A program made the position numbers and the translations under genes. Under the pieces are notes generated by a model. It made no database searches. It worked only from the letters and a program-made list of their open reading frames with translations, and had not been told where the DNA came from. This document shows, one piece after another, positions 47,167-56,484 of a DNA stretch of 64,000 bases (positions are counted from its first letter, which is position 1; every line of letters starts with the position of its first letter). Source of the DNA: Sulfidibacter corallicola (GTDB lineage: Bacteria; Acidobacteriota; Holophagae; Acanthopleuribacterales; Acanthopleuribacteraceae); contig NZ_CP071793.1 of the NCBI RefSeq assembly GCF_017498545.1, positions 10,038,256 through 10,102,255 on the forward strand, read 5' to 3'.

Positions 47167-47444
47167 ACGGTTCCCTGATGGATGTCACCCTGTTGATCTC
47201 GCTGGTGCTGTTGCTGGTCTCGGCGGTGCTGGCGATGGTGCGCCTGGTGCGCGGCCCCTCCCTGGCGGACCGCGTCGTGGCCCTGGACCTGATCGGCATG
47301 ATCCTGGTGGGCACCATGGTCATCAATGCCGTGCTCTGGCGTCAGGCGCCGTTCCTCGATGCCGCGCTGGCCTTTCTGATGGTGGCGTTTCTGGCGACGG
47401 TCGGCATCGGTCGCTACCTGGAAAAAAGGGGGCAGTCGCGATGA
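47163..47444 (+). CDS. mrpF: Na+/H+ antiporter subunit MrpF
   Basis: The 93-residue protein has three TM segments and the MrpF motif RLVRGPSLADRVVALDLIG near residues 27-45. The ATG at 47163 overlaps the mrpE stop by 4 bp. Confidence 0.94.
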   Translation: MNGSLMDVTLLISLVLLLVSAVLAMVRLVRGPSLADRVVALDLIGMILVGTMVINAVLWRQAPFLDAALAFLMVAFLATVGIGRYLEKRGQSR

Positions 47445-47800
47445 GTTACATAGCCGCGGTGCTGCTGTTGAGCGGCGCCGTGATCACCTTTCTGGCCACG
47501 GTCGGCGTGTTGAAATTTCGCGACGTGTTCCTGCGCATGCACGCCTCGTCCAAATCGGCCTCGCTCGGCGTCATCATCATGTTCGTGGGCACGGCCTTTC
47601 ACTTCGCGGAGCTGGACGTCGCCTTCAAAATGGCGGTGGCCGTGTTCCTGGTCTTTCTGAAAACGCCGGTGGCCTCACAGTGCATCGCCAGGGCCGCCTA
47701 TTTTCTCCACGACCAGAGCTTTTGGCACACGCTGGAACGCAACGAGTGGCACGGGACGGCGCCGAACGGAAAAGCCGAAGAGACCCCGACCCGGAACTGA
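47441..47800 (+). CDS. mrpG: Na+/H+ antiporter subunit MrpG
   Basis: The 119-residue protein has three TM segments and the MrpG pattern FLATVGVLKFRDVFLRMHAS (G-x-x-R-x-x-D-x-x-x-R-x-H-A) followed by a FLKTPVASQCIARAAY segment. It overlaps mrpF by 4 bp and completes the mrpABCDEFG set. Confidence 0.94.
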   Translation: MSYIAAVLLLSGAVITFLATVGVLKFRDVFLRMHASSKSASLGVIIMFVGTAFHFAELDVAFKMAVAVFLVFLKTPVASQCIARAAYFLHDQSFWHTLERNEWHGTAPNGKAEETPTRN

Positions 47801-47886
47801 AACGTCGATCGGTGTGCCGCGCCTCGGCCAACAGCAGGGGCGCGTCTCGCCACCCATGACCGTATCAGCCGTTTGGGAGAACCCAC

Positions 47887-49695
47887 ATGTCCACAGATCA
47901 GATCCTCGTCGTCAGCATCCTGATCGTCAGCCTGATCCTCTTCGTGATCGACAAAATCCGGGTCGATCTGGTGTCGATGGGGGTCATGGTCGCCCTGGTG
48001 CTGACGGGCCTGCTGTCCCCGGAGCAGGCCTTTTCGGGGTTCGCCTCACCGGCGGTCATCACCGTGTGGGGGGTCTTCATCGTGAGCGCCGGTCTCTCGC
48101 GCTGCGGGATCGACCGGCTTTTGGCGCAGGGGATGCTCGCGATCGCGGGCTCCCATCCCTTGGGACTGTTGACCACGCTGATGCTCTGTGCCGGGCTGAT
48201 GTCGGCCTTCATGAACAATGTGGGAGCGGTGGCGATCCTGCTGCCGACGGTCATGGGCCTCTGTCGCGAACGGGGCCTGCCGCCTTCCAAGATGCTGATT
48301 CCGGTCGCTTTCGCCTCGTTGATGGGCGGCAACATGACCTTGATCGGCACTCCGCCCAACATCCTGGCGACGGACATCATGCGCCAATTCCCCGAGGTCC
48401 CGGGTTTCAGCTTTTTCGACTTCCTCCCGACCGGGTTGATCATCATGGGAACCGGCCTGCTGTATATGTTGTTGATCGGCCGCCACCTGTTGCCGGAACG
48501 CCAACCGGCCCTTCCCGAAACGCCTACCGACCCACGCAACCAATCGTTTCTCTCCGAGGCGGTGCTGACGGCAGAGGCGCCGTTGGTGGGCAAAACCCTG
48601 TTCGGAGTCCAGTTCGGGACGCGCTACGGGCTGAGCGTGCGCGACATTCGCCGCGACAAGGAATACCTCTCGGGTCCCTCCGGCGACGCCAACCTGGGTC
48701 ACATCAAATTGAAGCAGGGAGACACCCTGGTCTTCGAGGGCCCACTGCAAGTGGTCATGGAGGCCTGTCACAAAGAGCAGTTGGACATGCAGAAGGAGCC
48801 GTCGCGTTCCACCAAGGCCCGCCTCCTGGGCGACGACGAACACATCCAGATGGCGGAGATCACGCTTTCGCCGACCTCACGACTGATCGGGCAATCGCTC
48901 AAACAAATCAATTTCCGCCAGCGTTTCGGCCTTTCGGTGATCGCCATCCGACACCAGGGTTCCTATCAAATGGCCCACCTGGCCGAAAACCCCCTGGATT
49001 TCGGGGACCTGCTGGTGGTGCGGGGCCCACGCGAGACCGTCGCCACACTGCGCTCCGAGCCCGAATTCCTGTTGCTGGAACCGACGCCGATCACCAAGCG
49101 ATATTGGCGCAAGACGTGGATGGCGGCGACCATTTTCGGGGCGGCCATCACCGCCGCGGCCCTGGGCATCCTACACATTTCGATCGCAATTCTGCTGGCG
49201 GCTCTGGCCATGGTGGCGACCCACATCCTGAGCATGAACGACGCCTATCGCGCAATCGACTGGAAATCGGTGTTTCTCATCGCCGGCATGCTTCCCCTGG
49301 GCGAAGCCATGGAACATACCGGGACCGCCATGATGGCGGCACGGGCCGTCGAGGACATCCTGGGCCATCTGGGGCCCTGGTACATCCTGGCCGGGTTGTT
49401 CCTGATCACCGCCGGACTGACCGAAATCATCTCCAACGCGGCCGCGACCGTCTTGATGGTACCCATCGCCATCGACATCGGCCTCGCACTGGGGGTGGAC
49501 CCGCGCGGTTTCGTGATGGCGACGGTGATCGCCGCCTCGACTTCGTTCCTGATGCCGATCGGGCATCAGGTCAACGTGCTGATCTACGGGCCGGGGGGCT
49601 ACCGATTCGGCGACTTCGCGAGAGTCGGGTTCGGTCTGAACCTGTTGCTGTTCATCGTGGTCACGTTCGCGTTACCGTGGATCTGGCCGTTCTGA
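47887..49695 (+). CDS. SLC13-family permease with two TrkA-C (RCK-C) domains
   Basis: The 602-residue protein is a divalent-anion/Na+ symporter-like permease split by a cytoplasmic insert. The N-terminal half (about residues 1-190) has the SNT-type hairpin motif FMNNVGAVAILLPTVM and the GGNMTLIGTPPNILATD signature. Two TrkA-C domains occupy about 210-290 and 320-395 (VGKTLFGVQFGTRYGLSVRD, IGQSLKQINFRQRFGLSVIA). The second half has ITAGLTEIISNAAATVLMVP and MPIGHQVNVLIYGPGGY. The substrate is unknown: sulfate, dicarboxylate or another anion. It follows mrpG by 86 bp in the same direction, so it may be part of the sodium operon. Confidence 0.9.
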   Translation: MSTDQILVVSILIVSLILFVIDKIRVDLVSMGVMVALVLTGLLSPEQAFSGFASPAVITVWGVFIVSAGLSRCGIDRLLAQGMLAIAGSHPLGLLTTLMLCAGLMSAFMNNVGAVAILLPTVMGLCRERGLPPSKMLIPVAFASLMGGNMTLIGTPPNILATDIMRQFPEVPGFSFFDFLPTGLIIMGTGLLYMLLIGRHLLPERQPALPETPTDPRNQSFLSEAVLTAEAPLVGKTLFGVQFGTRYGLSVRDIRRDKEYLSGPSGDANLGHIKLKQGDTLVFEGPLQVVMEACHKEQLDMQKEPSRSTKARLLGDDEHIQMAEITLSPTSRLIGQSLKQINFRQRFGLSVIAIRHQGSYQMAHLAENPLDFGDLLVVRGPRETVATLRSEPEFLLLEPTPITKRYWRKTWMAATIFGAAITAAALGILHISIAILLAALAMVATHILSMNDAYRAIDWKSVFLIAGMLPLGEAMEHTGTAMMAARAVEDILGHLGPWYILAGLFLITAGLTEIISNAAATVLMVPIAIDIGLALGVDPRGFVMATVIAASTSFLMPIGHQVNVLIYGPGGYRFGDFARVGFGLNLLLFIVVTFALPWIWPF

Positions 49696-49905
49696 ACATC
49701 GGCCGGTCGGGAGCGCATGGGACTCCGCAAAAAAAACGCACTAAACCCACGAGACCGGCGCGCGTACACAGCGGCGATCAAGAGAAAAAGGGCTCCGACC
49801 CACGCGGCCCATCCTCGGCAGCCGGAGTTCGCTGCATTTTGGTACAATCGCACCGCGTCCGCGAGGACCGCCGCCCGTCGAGTACAAATACAGGAGTGAT
49901 TGTTT

Positions 49906-51273
49906 ATGGCGAAATCCAAGGGTTCATGTGCAAAGCGTATTGCCATCGGTTGCGGTGGCCTGATCGCGCTCTTCATGTTGTTCGGAATGCTTGCCGCGGT
50001 CGGCGCCTTCCTCAACAAACCGGAACCCGCGGACATTCAGCCATTGAACATCGGAGCGTCCTTCGCGGCATCCGAAAGCGCCCCCTTCCCCGGCGTCGAC
50101 GGTGCCGAGGGCCTCAAGAGCACCCTCGACCTGTCGATCGACGCGCAATTGGCCGAGGTCACCGTGATCGCGGGGCCCCCGGGCGGCGAGATCAAGGTCA
50201 GCGGTACCTACGACCGCAACAATTACGATCTGAAAACGGAACGCTCCAAGCCGGGCGAGAAACCTTCGTTCGACATCCTGTTCCGCAGCAAGCGTTCACT
50301 GCTCGGCTTGAGCCTGCAGAGCGCGGACGACGAAGGCATGGGCATCCGCCGCAACCAGGTGGAGAGCAACCAGGTCATCGTGGAAGTACCCAAGGACCTG
50401 CTGCTCAATCTCAGCGTGAAAACCAAAATGACCGAATCGGTGCTCGATCTCTCGGGTCTGGCCATTCAGAACCTGCGCACCCAGATGTCGATGGGCGACT
50501 TGATCGTCATCATGACCGAACCGAATCAGGTGCCGTTGCAACAGTACACGGCGAAATCCAGCTACGGCCGAACCGAGATCAGCCAAATGGAAAACCTGCG
50601 CCTGATCTCGGGGGACTTCAAGCAGGAATTCGGCGACTTTCGCGTGCGCAACAGCGGCAGCCTCCTGGAAGATGCGGCGTTGACCATCGCCTGTAAATTC
50701 GGATCGATGAGAATCGAAATCCCCGAGGACGCCCCGTTCAAAGGCGGCGCCAATGTGATCCTCGGCGGCTTCCGCACGCCGCGCAAGGACGATACCGAGC
50801 GCGGCGGCAAGTCCTTGACCGCGAAGGGAAGCGGCAGTTTCGGCGAGATTTCGTTCGAGCGGCACGAATCGCGCTACGCGCCCGCCGAACAGTACCTTGC
50901 GCTCTATCGCGTTCAGGGCAAAGAATATACGCTGACCCGCCTAAAGGAAACGATCGAGGCACACGGGCCCGAGACCTACCATCCCACGGATTTGAACTGG
51001 CTTGGCTACCAACTGCTGGGCTCCGGGGAAACCGACGGGGCCATCGCGGTGTTCGTCCTCAACGTGGAGGCACATCCCGACTACGCCAACGGCTACGACA
51101 GCCTGGCCGAGGGCTACGAACGCGCGGGTCAATGGCAGCTCGCCATCGACAACTACAAGCGGGCTTACGAGTTGGATCCCGATATTCGTCCCCGCACGCC
51201 GGAGATCCTCGAAAATCTGGAACGGCGACTCAAGGAAAACCCGACCGACACGGAGGTCAGAGCAGATCGTTGA
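49906..51273 (+). CDS. Membrane-anchored beta-helix (DUF4097-like) and TPR protein
   Basis: The 455-residue protein has an N-terminal TM segment (residues about 12-35, AIGCGGLIALFMLFGMLAAV). A repetitive beta-strand domain (about 75-300) with rungs such as NLRTQMSMGDLIVIMTE and FGDFRVRNSGSLLEDAALTI resembles the DUF4097 putative-adhesin fold. A C-terminal TPR-like helical part (about 345-450) includes PDYANGYDSLAEGYERAGQW and QLAIDNYKRAYELDPD. ATG at 49906 has AGGAG 9 bases upstream; the TTG at 49900 is too close to it. The gene's last 17 bp overlap the convergent AAA gene. It may belong to the adjacent NTPase locus (inference). Confidence 0.75.
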   Translation: MAKSKGSCAKRIAIGCGGLIALFMLFGMLAAVGAFLNKPEPADIQPLNIGASFAASESAPFPGVDGAEGLKSTLDLSIDAQLAEVTVIAGPPGGEIKVSGTYDRNNYDLKTERSKPGEKPSFDILFRSKRSLLGLSLQSADDEGMGIRRNQVESNQVIVEVPKDLLLNLSVKTKMTESVLDLSGLAIQNLRTQMSMGDLIVIMTEPNQVPLQQYTAKSSYGRTEISQMENLRLISGDFKQEFGDFRVRNSGSLLEDAALTIACKFGSMRIEIPEDAPFKGGANVILGGFRTPRKDDTERGGKSLTAKGSGSFGEISFERHESRYAPAEQYLALYRVQGKEYTLTRLKETIEAHGPETYHPTDLNWLGYQLLGSGETDGAIAVFVLNVEAHPDYANGYDSLAEGYERAGQWQLAIDNYKRAYELDPDIRPRTPEILENLERRLKENPTDTEVRADR

Positions 51274-52792
51274 GGTCTCGCTCCAACGCTTCCAGACTCC
51301 CGTAGCGCCCCTCCGGATCGGCTTTCAGGCAGCGCAACAGCACCATGCCCAGACGCCGGTCCGGAAGTTGCCCGATGCTGTCCGCCGGGACCACCACGTC
51401 TTCGGACTCCAGTTTTCCGGCACGGGCCCAGATATCTTCCACATCGCCGAAAGGCCCCTGTCCCAGGTACTTGCGGTACAGGAACGAGCCGATCAGGTAC
51501 ACGTGGGTTCGTACGTCGCCTTCCAGTTGGCGTATGTACTCGGGACTGGCGCCATCGAGAACCAGGTGGGGTTTGACACTCGGATCGCGCAATGAATCGA
51601 CGAGCTCCAGACTGGGCGGATCCTGCATGGCGGCCATCGTGTCGGGGTCCACGTCATGCTCCTCCAGATGCTGGTAACTGAGGGCCGTCAAGGGTTTTTG
51701 GCGGCGACGCAGGCCTTCTACCAGGAAAAACACGGGGTGCCGCACCGTCGCCCGCTCCGGAGACCGAAGGGGGGCCTGTTTGGCGATCGGCAGGGATGTG
51801 ACCGGCTCGGCCGAAACCGCCGCGAGCTCCTCCCCTTCCAAGATGCGCAGCAGAGGACTGATGCGGATGGAGTCGCCCTCCTCGGCGAGGAGTGCCGATT
51901 GGCGAGCGTAGGCGAAATTCAGTTCGTCCGGCTGGAGCGACGCCAGTCGGGTCGAGGCCAGACCGTCGCGCCACCAATGCCGCACTTCCTCCGGCAGGCA
52001 AAGGAAATTCGAGTTGTAGAAGTAGTGGCACACCTTGCTTTGTTTCAATTCGCGAATGACCAGTTCGAGATCGCCCAGCCGGTCGACCTGTTCGCCCAAA
52101 AGTTGGAGGAGATGGGGATTGCCCAGGGTCAGCCCGTGAATGCGATCGGCGACCTCCGCGGCCAAACCGTGGTGGGTCAACAAGGCCCGGGACTGCTCGG
52201 CCGAAAAGGGGCCCAGCAGGCGCGGTGGCAGGAAATCGGGCAGAAAGGGCGAAGTCCGGCTTTGGGATTCGTCCAATTCGTAGAGCCGCATGGAGCCGGC
52301 CATGATCACGGCCAGGTTGCGGCTCGAGTGGGTCAATTTGCGGAACACCGCCAACAGGCCGGGCTCCTGCGGCGTCACATCCACCAGCTCTTCGCACTCG
52401 TCGATGAGCAACATGCATCGCTTGTCCTTGCTGCCTTTGAGACGGCGGCGAAACCGATTCATGATTTCGGAAAAACCCAGGTCTTCCAACGCGTCCAGAT
52501 CCAGGCCGAGTGCATCGACCACTTCCTCGGCGTCTTCCAGGGCCTCCAGAAACGAATCCTTGAGACCATCGACACTACCCGCACCCTGCAGATCCCAGTA
52601 GAGGGCCAGGTGATCGGGCCACAGTTCCTCGCGGCAGAGCCACTCCACCTGACGGAGCAGCGAGGTCTTGCCGACGCGCCGATTCCCGAGAATCCAAATG
52701 GGTTTGGTACCCGAGGTCCGGATCGCATCCAAGTGTTCCTCGCGACCCATAAAGTCTTTTCCGCGTACCCATCGATTGATGATGAAGGTCAT
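51257..52792 (-). CDS. P-loop ATPase fused to a degenerate Ser/Thr-kinase C-lobe
   Basis: The 511-residue soluble protein begins with an ORC/STAND-like ATPase: FMGREEHLDAIR, Walker A GNRRVGKTS at 36-44, and Walker B CMLLIDECEEL at about 127-136. A sensor-like SSRNLAVIMAGSMRLYEL and a LTLGNPHLLQLLGEQVDRLG motif follow, as in the archaeal ATPase/KAP-like clades. Residues about 380-511 resemble a protein-kinase C-lobe. PSVKPHLVLDGASPEYIRQL aligns with the catalytic/DFG region, GDVRTHVYLIGSFLYRKYLG with D-V-x-S-D-x-Y-S-x-G-x-x-L-Y-E-L-L-T-G, and LLRCLKADPEGRYGSLEALE with the C-terminal helix. HRD and DFG are absent, so it would be a pseudokinase lobe. The function is inferred. Confidence 0.8.
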   Translation of the reverse strand: MTFIINRWVRGKDFMGREEHLDAIRTSGTKPIWILGNRRVGKTSLLRQVEWLCREELWPDHLALYWDLQGAGSVDGLKDSFLEALEDAEEVVDALGLDLDALEDLGFSEIMNRFRRRLKGSKDKRCMLLIDECEELVDVTPQEPGLLAVFRKLTHSSRNLAVIMAGSMRLYELDESQSRTSPFLPDFLPPRLLGPFSAEQSRALLTHHGLAAEVADRIHGLTLGNPHLLQLLGEQVDRLGDLELVIRELKQSKVCHYFYNSNFLCLPEEVRHWWRDGLASTRLASLQPDELNFAYARQSALLAEEGDSIRISPLLRILEGEELAAVSAEPVTSLPIAKQAPLRSPERATVRHPVFFLVEGLRRRQKPLTALSYQHLEEHDVDPDTMAAMQDPPSLELVDSLRDPSVKPHLVLDGASPEYIRQLEGDVRTHVYLIGSFLYRKYLGQGPFGDVEDIWARAGKLESEDVVVPADSIGQLPDRRLGMVLLRCLKADPEGRYGSLEALERDLNDLL

Positions 52793-52972
52793 AGGCTTTC
52801 CTCGATTTCAATCTGACAACACTCGATTTTCGCGCGCCTCGTGCGCGCGAAGGACATCCGCGACCGGGCGCCCGGCATCTCGCCCGCCGGCTGGGCGGGT
52901 CGTGTCGGCCTTCCCCCGAAGGGATTTGTTTCGCTTAGTCTGAAATAGGCCGAATCCTTGTCGCACAATGGC

Positions 52973-55132
52973 TCACGACTCCTTCGTTCTCGTTTCACGG
53001 GCTTGTGCTTGCAGCAATTGTTCCACGTCCAGCCGCGAAATCGAGAAATCGCCCGCACGCAATTTGATATCCACCAGCTTGATGCACAGTTTCTGGATCA
53101 GGTAGGGATGGCCGGCAGTGGCCTTCAACAGCAAATCCACCGCATCCGGTTGGTAGCGGAAGATACCCTGCACCGGTTTGAGCACCAGAGCCCGTGCAGC
53201 TTCGTCCGGCAGGGCGGCCACCGGTATCTCCTCGAAGAAGTTGTACCAGGGCGAGCCGCTGCTCTCCCACTCCTTCTTCAGGTGGATCCCGGCCATGACG
53301 CAACTGAGGTGGTCGGCGAAGTCCTTCATGAAGATGCTGCGCAGCTTTTGGTTGGTTTTGTCGCTGAACTCGTTCAGGACGTCCACTTCGTCGACGAGCA
53401 GCACGACCAATACGTGCTTGTCGGTGCGCGCGTCGAGGCGGGCGATGATTTTCTTGATGTCCTTGGAGAAATGCCGACTCTGATAGCCCTCGGCCCGCTC
53501 GTGGACCTCGAGATCGTCGGTGTCGATCTCCCACTCGGCCGAGTGAACCACCTCGACCATGAGATGGTGAAACAGATCCGTTTCGACGATGCCCTGGAGA
53601 TCCACGAACGCGGGGAAGAAGGCGTATTCGGGCGAATCGAGACGGGCGAGGTTCTGCTTGAGTTGGAGCAGGAAACTGGTCTTGCCGATGCGGCGATCGC
53701 CGTGGATCATGAAGGAATTCTTGTGCAGTGAACCCTGGATCCGCCCCATCAGGGCATCGCGACCGAAAAACATGTCGGCCTGGCGTACCGGAGCCCCGGC
53801 GATGTAGGGATTGAAGTGGCGCAGTTTGGCCATTCGTCGACGACGCTGGCGCCGCACCGTCAACACCAGGCCCAGGGTCACGCCGATCCCCAGGAGCATC
53901 GCCGGATAGAGCGGATCGTTGTACCAGGGGCGCTGCAGTACCAGCACCTCGGTCAGCTCCAGTTTCTGGTCCAAGACATCGCGCAGGTGGAAGCTGACGC
54001 GGTGCTCCCCATAACCCGAAGCCAGCAGGATGCGGTTGAACCGATACCCCTCGTCGACGGCGCGAAGCTGGTCTTTGGCAAAGGGAACGGGCACCTCGTC
54101 GAGTCGGATTTCCCAGGCGGAGACAGGTTGGTCGCCCCTGATGACGACATCCGCCCGAATGCCCAACTCGCCTTCCCGCGAAAGGGCCATGATGCCGGCG
54201 GGCTTCAGGACCGGCGCGGGTGATTCGTCGGCGCGTTCCTTTTCGAGCTGATTCTGAAGATCCCGGTTGCGTTGTTCGATGACCTGAACGCGCTGCGTGA
54301 GGCTGCTCTTTTCCAGCTCCAGGTTGGTCAAACGCACCTTGAATGCCTGAATTTCCGCTTCGGCCGCCTCGGCTTCCGCCACCCGCGTCACCGAATCGGG
54401 ATCCTGGGCATCCGAAGGCGAGTCGCGCTGCGCCTCGGCCTGTTTCAGCATGCGATCCAGCTCGAGGTAAACGGGTTCGGAGAGATCGCCGCGAAAGGCT
54501 TCCAACAGGGGCCGCGCCTGGTCCAAGGCGTCGCGCTCGATCAATTCCTGGATGCGGCGCTGCATATCGTCCCGCAGCCCGTCGAGCCGTCCTTCCAGGC
54601 CGCTGCGAAGCTGAATCAGGATGTCGATATCCTGGAAGGCGGTTCCGTCGGCGCCGCCGCCCACGAGTTCGTCCAATTCGTCGCGGGCCTGCCGCCAGAG
54701 ACCGCGATCGAGCAGATCCAGCAGTCGTCGACGCTGGCGAATCCGCTCGTGTTCCGCGGCCACTTCTGCGCTGAGCGCCTGAACCTGACGTCGCCAAGCG
54801 TCGAAAATGGGGGCCAGATCGGCCTGCAGGGGTGGCGACTGCTGCACCACTTCGCCGCGAAAGGCGGCCTGCGCGAATTCCTGGGCCTTGGCCACATCAC
54901 CCAGGTGGTAGTGACTGAGCGCCTTGAAATAAAAAGGCTTGTAATCGATTTTTTGCACGGCGCGGGTGAATTGATTGCGCTTGGGCGTCGGGGCCTGGGC
55001 CAACGCCAGGTCCATTTCACGCAAACACTCAGGGTACCGCGCCGATTCGTAGTGTTTGATGCCGCGTTCGTAGTGCTCGTACCAGGTCCATTGACGCCCT
55101 TGGAGCAGCAGCAGGCAAAGCAAAAGCGTCAT
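52973..55132 (-). CDS. Transmembrane protein with extracytoplasmic TPR/coiled coil and cytoplasmic P-loop ATPase
   Basis: The 719-residue protein has a short N-terminal hydrophobic export signal (MTLLLCLLLLQG), a TPR-like helical region (about 15-120), a long coiled coil (about 140-310), and a beta-rich Ig-like segment (about 310-400, LGIRADVVIRGDQPVSAWEI). One TM helix follows (about 407-426, PLYPAMLLGIGVTLGLVLTV) and then a basic stop-transfer RRQRRRRMAK. The cytoplasmic domain has MFFGRDALMGRIQ, Walker A GDRRIGKTS near 478 and Walker B VVLLVDEVDVLNEF near 580, plus GHPYLIQKLC. It is related to the soluble ATPase 180 bp downstream, and its start overlaps the OMP gene stop by 4 bp. A signalling or motor role is inference. 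Confidence 0.82.
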   Translation of the reverse strand: MTLLLCLLLLQGRQWTWYEHYERGIKHYESARYPECLREMDLALAQAPTPKRNQFTRAVQKIDYKPFYFKALSHYHLGDVAKAQEFAQAAFRGEVVQQSPPLQADLAPIFDAWRRQVQALSAEVAAEHERIRQRRRLLDLLDRGLWRQARDELDELVGGGADGTAFQDIDILIQLRSGLEGRLDGLRDDMQRRIQELIERDALDQARPLLEAFRGDLSEPVYLELDRMLKQAEAQRDSPSDAQDPDSVTRVAEAEAAEAEIQAFKVRLTNLELEKSSLTQRVQVIEQRNRDLQNQLEKERADESPAPVLKPAGIMALSREGELGIRADVVIRGDQPVSAWEIRLDEVPVPFAKDQLRAVDEGYRFNRILLASGYGEHRVSFHLRDVLDQKLELTEVLVLQRPWYNDPLYPAMLLGIGVTLGLVLTVRRQRRRRMAKLRHFNPYIAGAPVRQADMFFGRDALMGRIQGSLHKNSFMIHGDRRIGKTSFLLQLKQNLARLDSPEYAFFPAFVDLQGIVETDLFHHLMVEVVHSAEWEIDTDDLEVHERAEGYQSRHFSKDIKKIIARLDARTDKHVLVVLLVDEVDVLNEFSDKTNQKLRSIFMKDFADHLSCVMAGIHLKKEWESSGSPWYNFFEEIPVAALPDEAARALVLKPVQGIFRYQPDAVDLLLKATAGHPYLIQKLCIKLVDIKLRAGDFSISRLDVEQLLQAQARETRTKES

Positions 55133-56484
55133 TTCATTCTCCAGATCACCGAAAGCGTCACTTCGCGACCGTCCTGACGAAAGTTGGCGGCCGCATCCAC
55201 CTCGAACCGGTTGTCCAACACCCAGCCGAGGCCCACGGTGACATGGTCTTCGTCGGCGGGCCGGGTTCGCGTAAACCGCTCGGCGATGAACGGATCGTCA
55301 CCCACGTACGAAACGGTGTGGGGCGGATTCCTGAAGTACCCGGTGCGAATGGCCCAGACCTGGCGCTCGCCGGCCAGCAGCCATTCGAGACCCGCATGAA
55401 TTTGATCGATGTCGCGTACCACGTAGTTCGCTGCTTCCTCGGTTTGAATCGATTCGGCGATGACGAAATCGTCGCCGATCATTTCACTGTAGAAAATCCT
55501 TTGCCAATCGAGCATGAACCGCAAATTGGGACGTGCCCGCCACTGAAGTCCCGTACCGAAGACGTCGGGCACCACGAAGGGGACTTCGAAATGTTCGATC
55601 AGGACCGGCTGTTCGTTGACGGTTTCCAGAACCGACTCGGTAAGTGTCAGTTTCGGGTTCTCCCGCCACACCATCCCCCAGGTGAAATTGGGATTGACCT
55701 CGTGCAGCAATCCCAGGTTGAATCCCAGGCCGGCATCGCGATCGTCGATGGTGGATTGGTACGCCAGGGTGCGGACGCCACCGTTGCCGAGACTGCGAAT
55801 GAACCCGTTGCGAAAGTACTCGGTCTCGCCGGCGAGGCGCACGTAGTTGAAGGTCGCCCCCAGTTTGAGCGGGCCCAAACGTCGGGCCACACCCAATCCC
55901 AAGGTACGCCCCCGGAAATCGAGCCGTACCTCTCGCGATTCGACCCGCTGAAAGTTGCCCTGAAGCACTCGGGTATCGAAAAAGCGGCGCTGCTTCTCCC
56001 GCAGGTAGACGTGGTGATACACCCCGAAAAACCAACCGCGCCAACGGTAGTTGGCCGAAGCGAAATTCCACAGTCCGGTGCTGAGCGGATCTTCGGTGAA
56101 GACGATGTTTGAATTGGTTTCGCCGCCGATCGGCAGAGATCCCTCGTCACCCTCTTCCGACAGGCGGCGATATTCGAAGGTAAAGCCGGGATCCGTGAGG
56201 TAGGCCAGGCCGGCCGGGTTGGCGAAACTGGCGGTCGCATCGTCGGCGGTTCCGATGAAGGCCCCACCCATGCCCATGGCACGCGCGCCGGGTACGCTGA
56301 AATCGAACTGGAACTCGCGAAATACCTCTTCGTTGGTCTGTCCCAAGAGCGGCCCGCCCAGAAAGGCCAGCAGGATTCCGAGAAACCGCAGGCGGGGGCT
56401 CGGCCGGCTTTGTCTCCGCCTCACGAGACAAGGTTTTCCAAAACCAGAACGATCGAGTGCCGACAAAGCAGAAAACGAATGCAT
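55129..56484 (-). CDS. Outer-membrane beta-barrel protein (FadL/OMPP1-like)
   Basis: The 451-residue product has a signal peptide after a basic stretch (LRFLGILLAFLGGPLLGQ). The mature N-terminus FDFSVPGARAMGMGGAFIGT with ADDATASFANPAGLAYL is the FadL/TodX (OMPP1) pattern. It is followed by repeated amphipathic beta-strands ending in an aromatic/basic C-terminus (VTLSVIWRMK). FadL-type proteins import hydrophobic compounds, and related PorV-like barrels have other roles. I chose the ATG at 56484; a start nearer the signal peptide is possible. Its stop overlaps the next gene's start by 4 bp, so an outer-membrane protein is translated together with the TPR-TM-ATPase. Confidence 0.82.
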   Translation of the reverse strand: MHSFSALSALDRSGFGKPCLVRRRQSRPSPRLRFLGILLAFLGGPLLGQTNEEVFREFQFDFSVPGARAMGMGGAFIGTADDATASFANPAGLAYLTDPGFTFEYRRLSEEGDEGSLPIGGETNSNIVFTEDPLSTGLWNFASANYRWRGWFFGVYHHVYLREKQRRFFDTRVLQGNFQRVESREVRLDFRGRTLGLGVARRLGPLKLGATFNYVRLAGETEYFRNGFIRSLGNGGVRTLAYQSTIDDRDAGLGFNLGLLHEVNPNFTWGMVWRENPKLTLTESVLETVNEQPVLIEHFEVPFVVPDVFGTGLQWRARPNLRFMLDWQRIFYSEMIGDDFVIAESIQTEEAANYVVRDIDQIHAGLEWLLAGERQVWAIRTGYFRNPPHTVSYVGDDPFIAERFTRTRPADEDHVTVGLGWVLDNRFEVDAAANFRQDGREVTLSVIWRMK

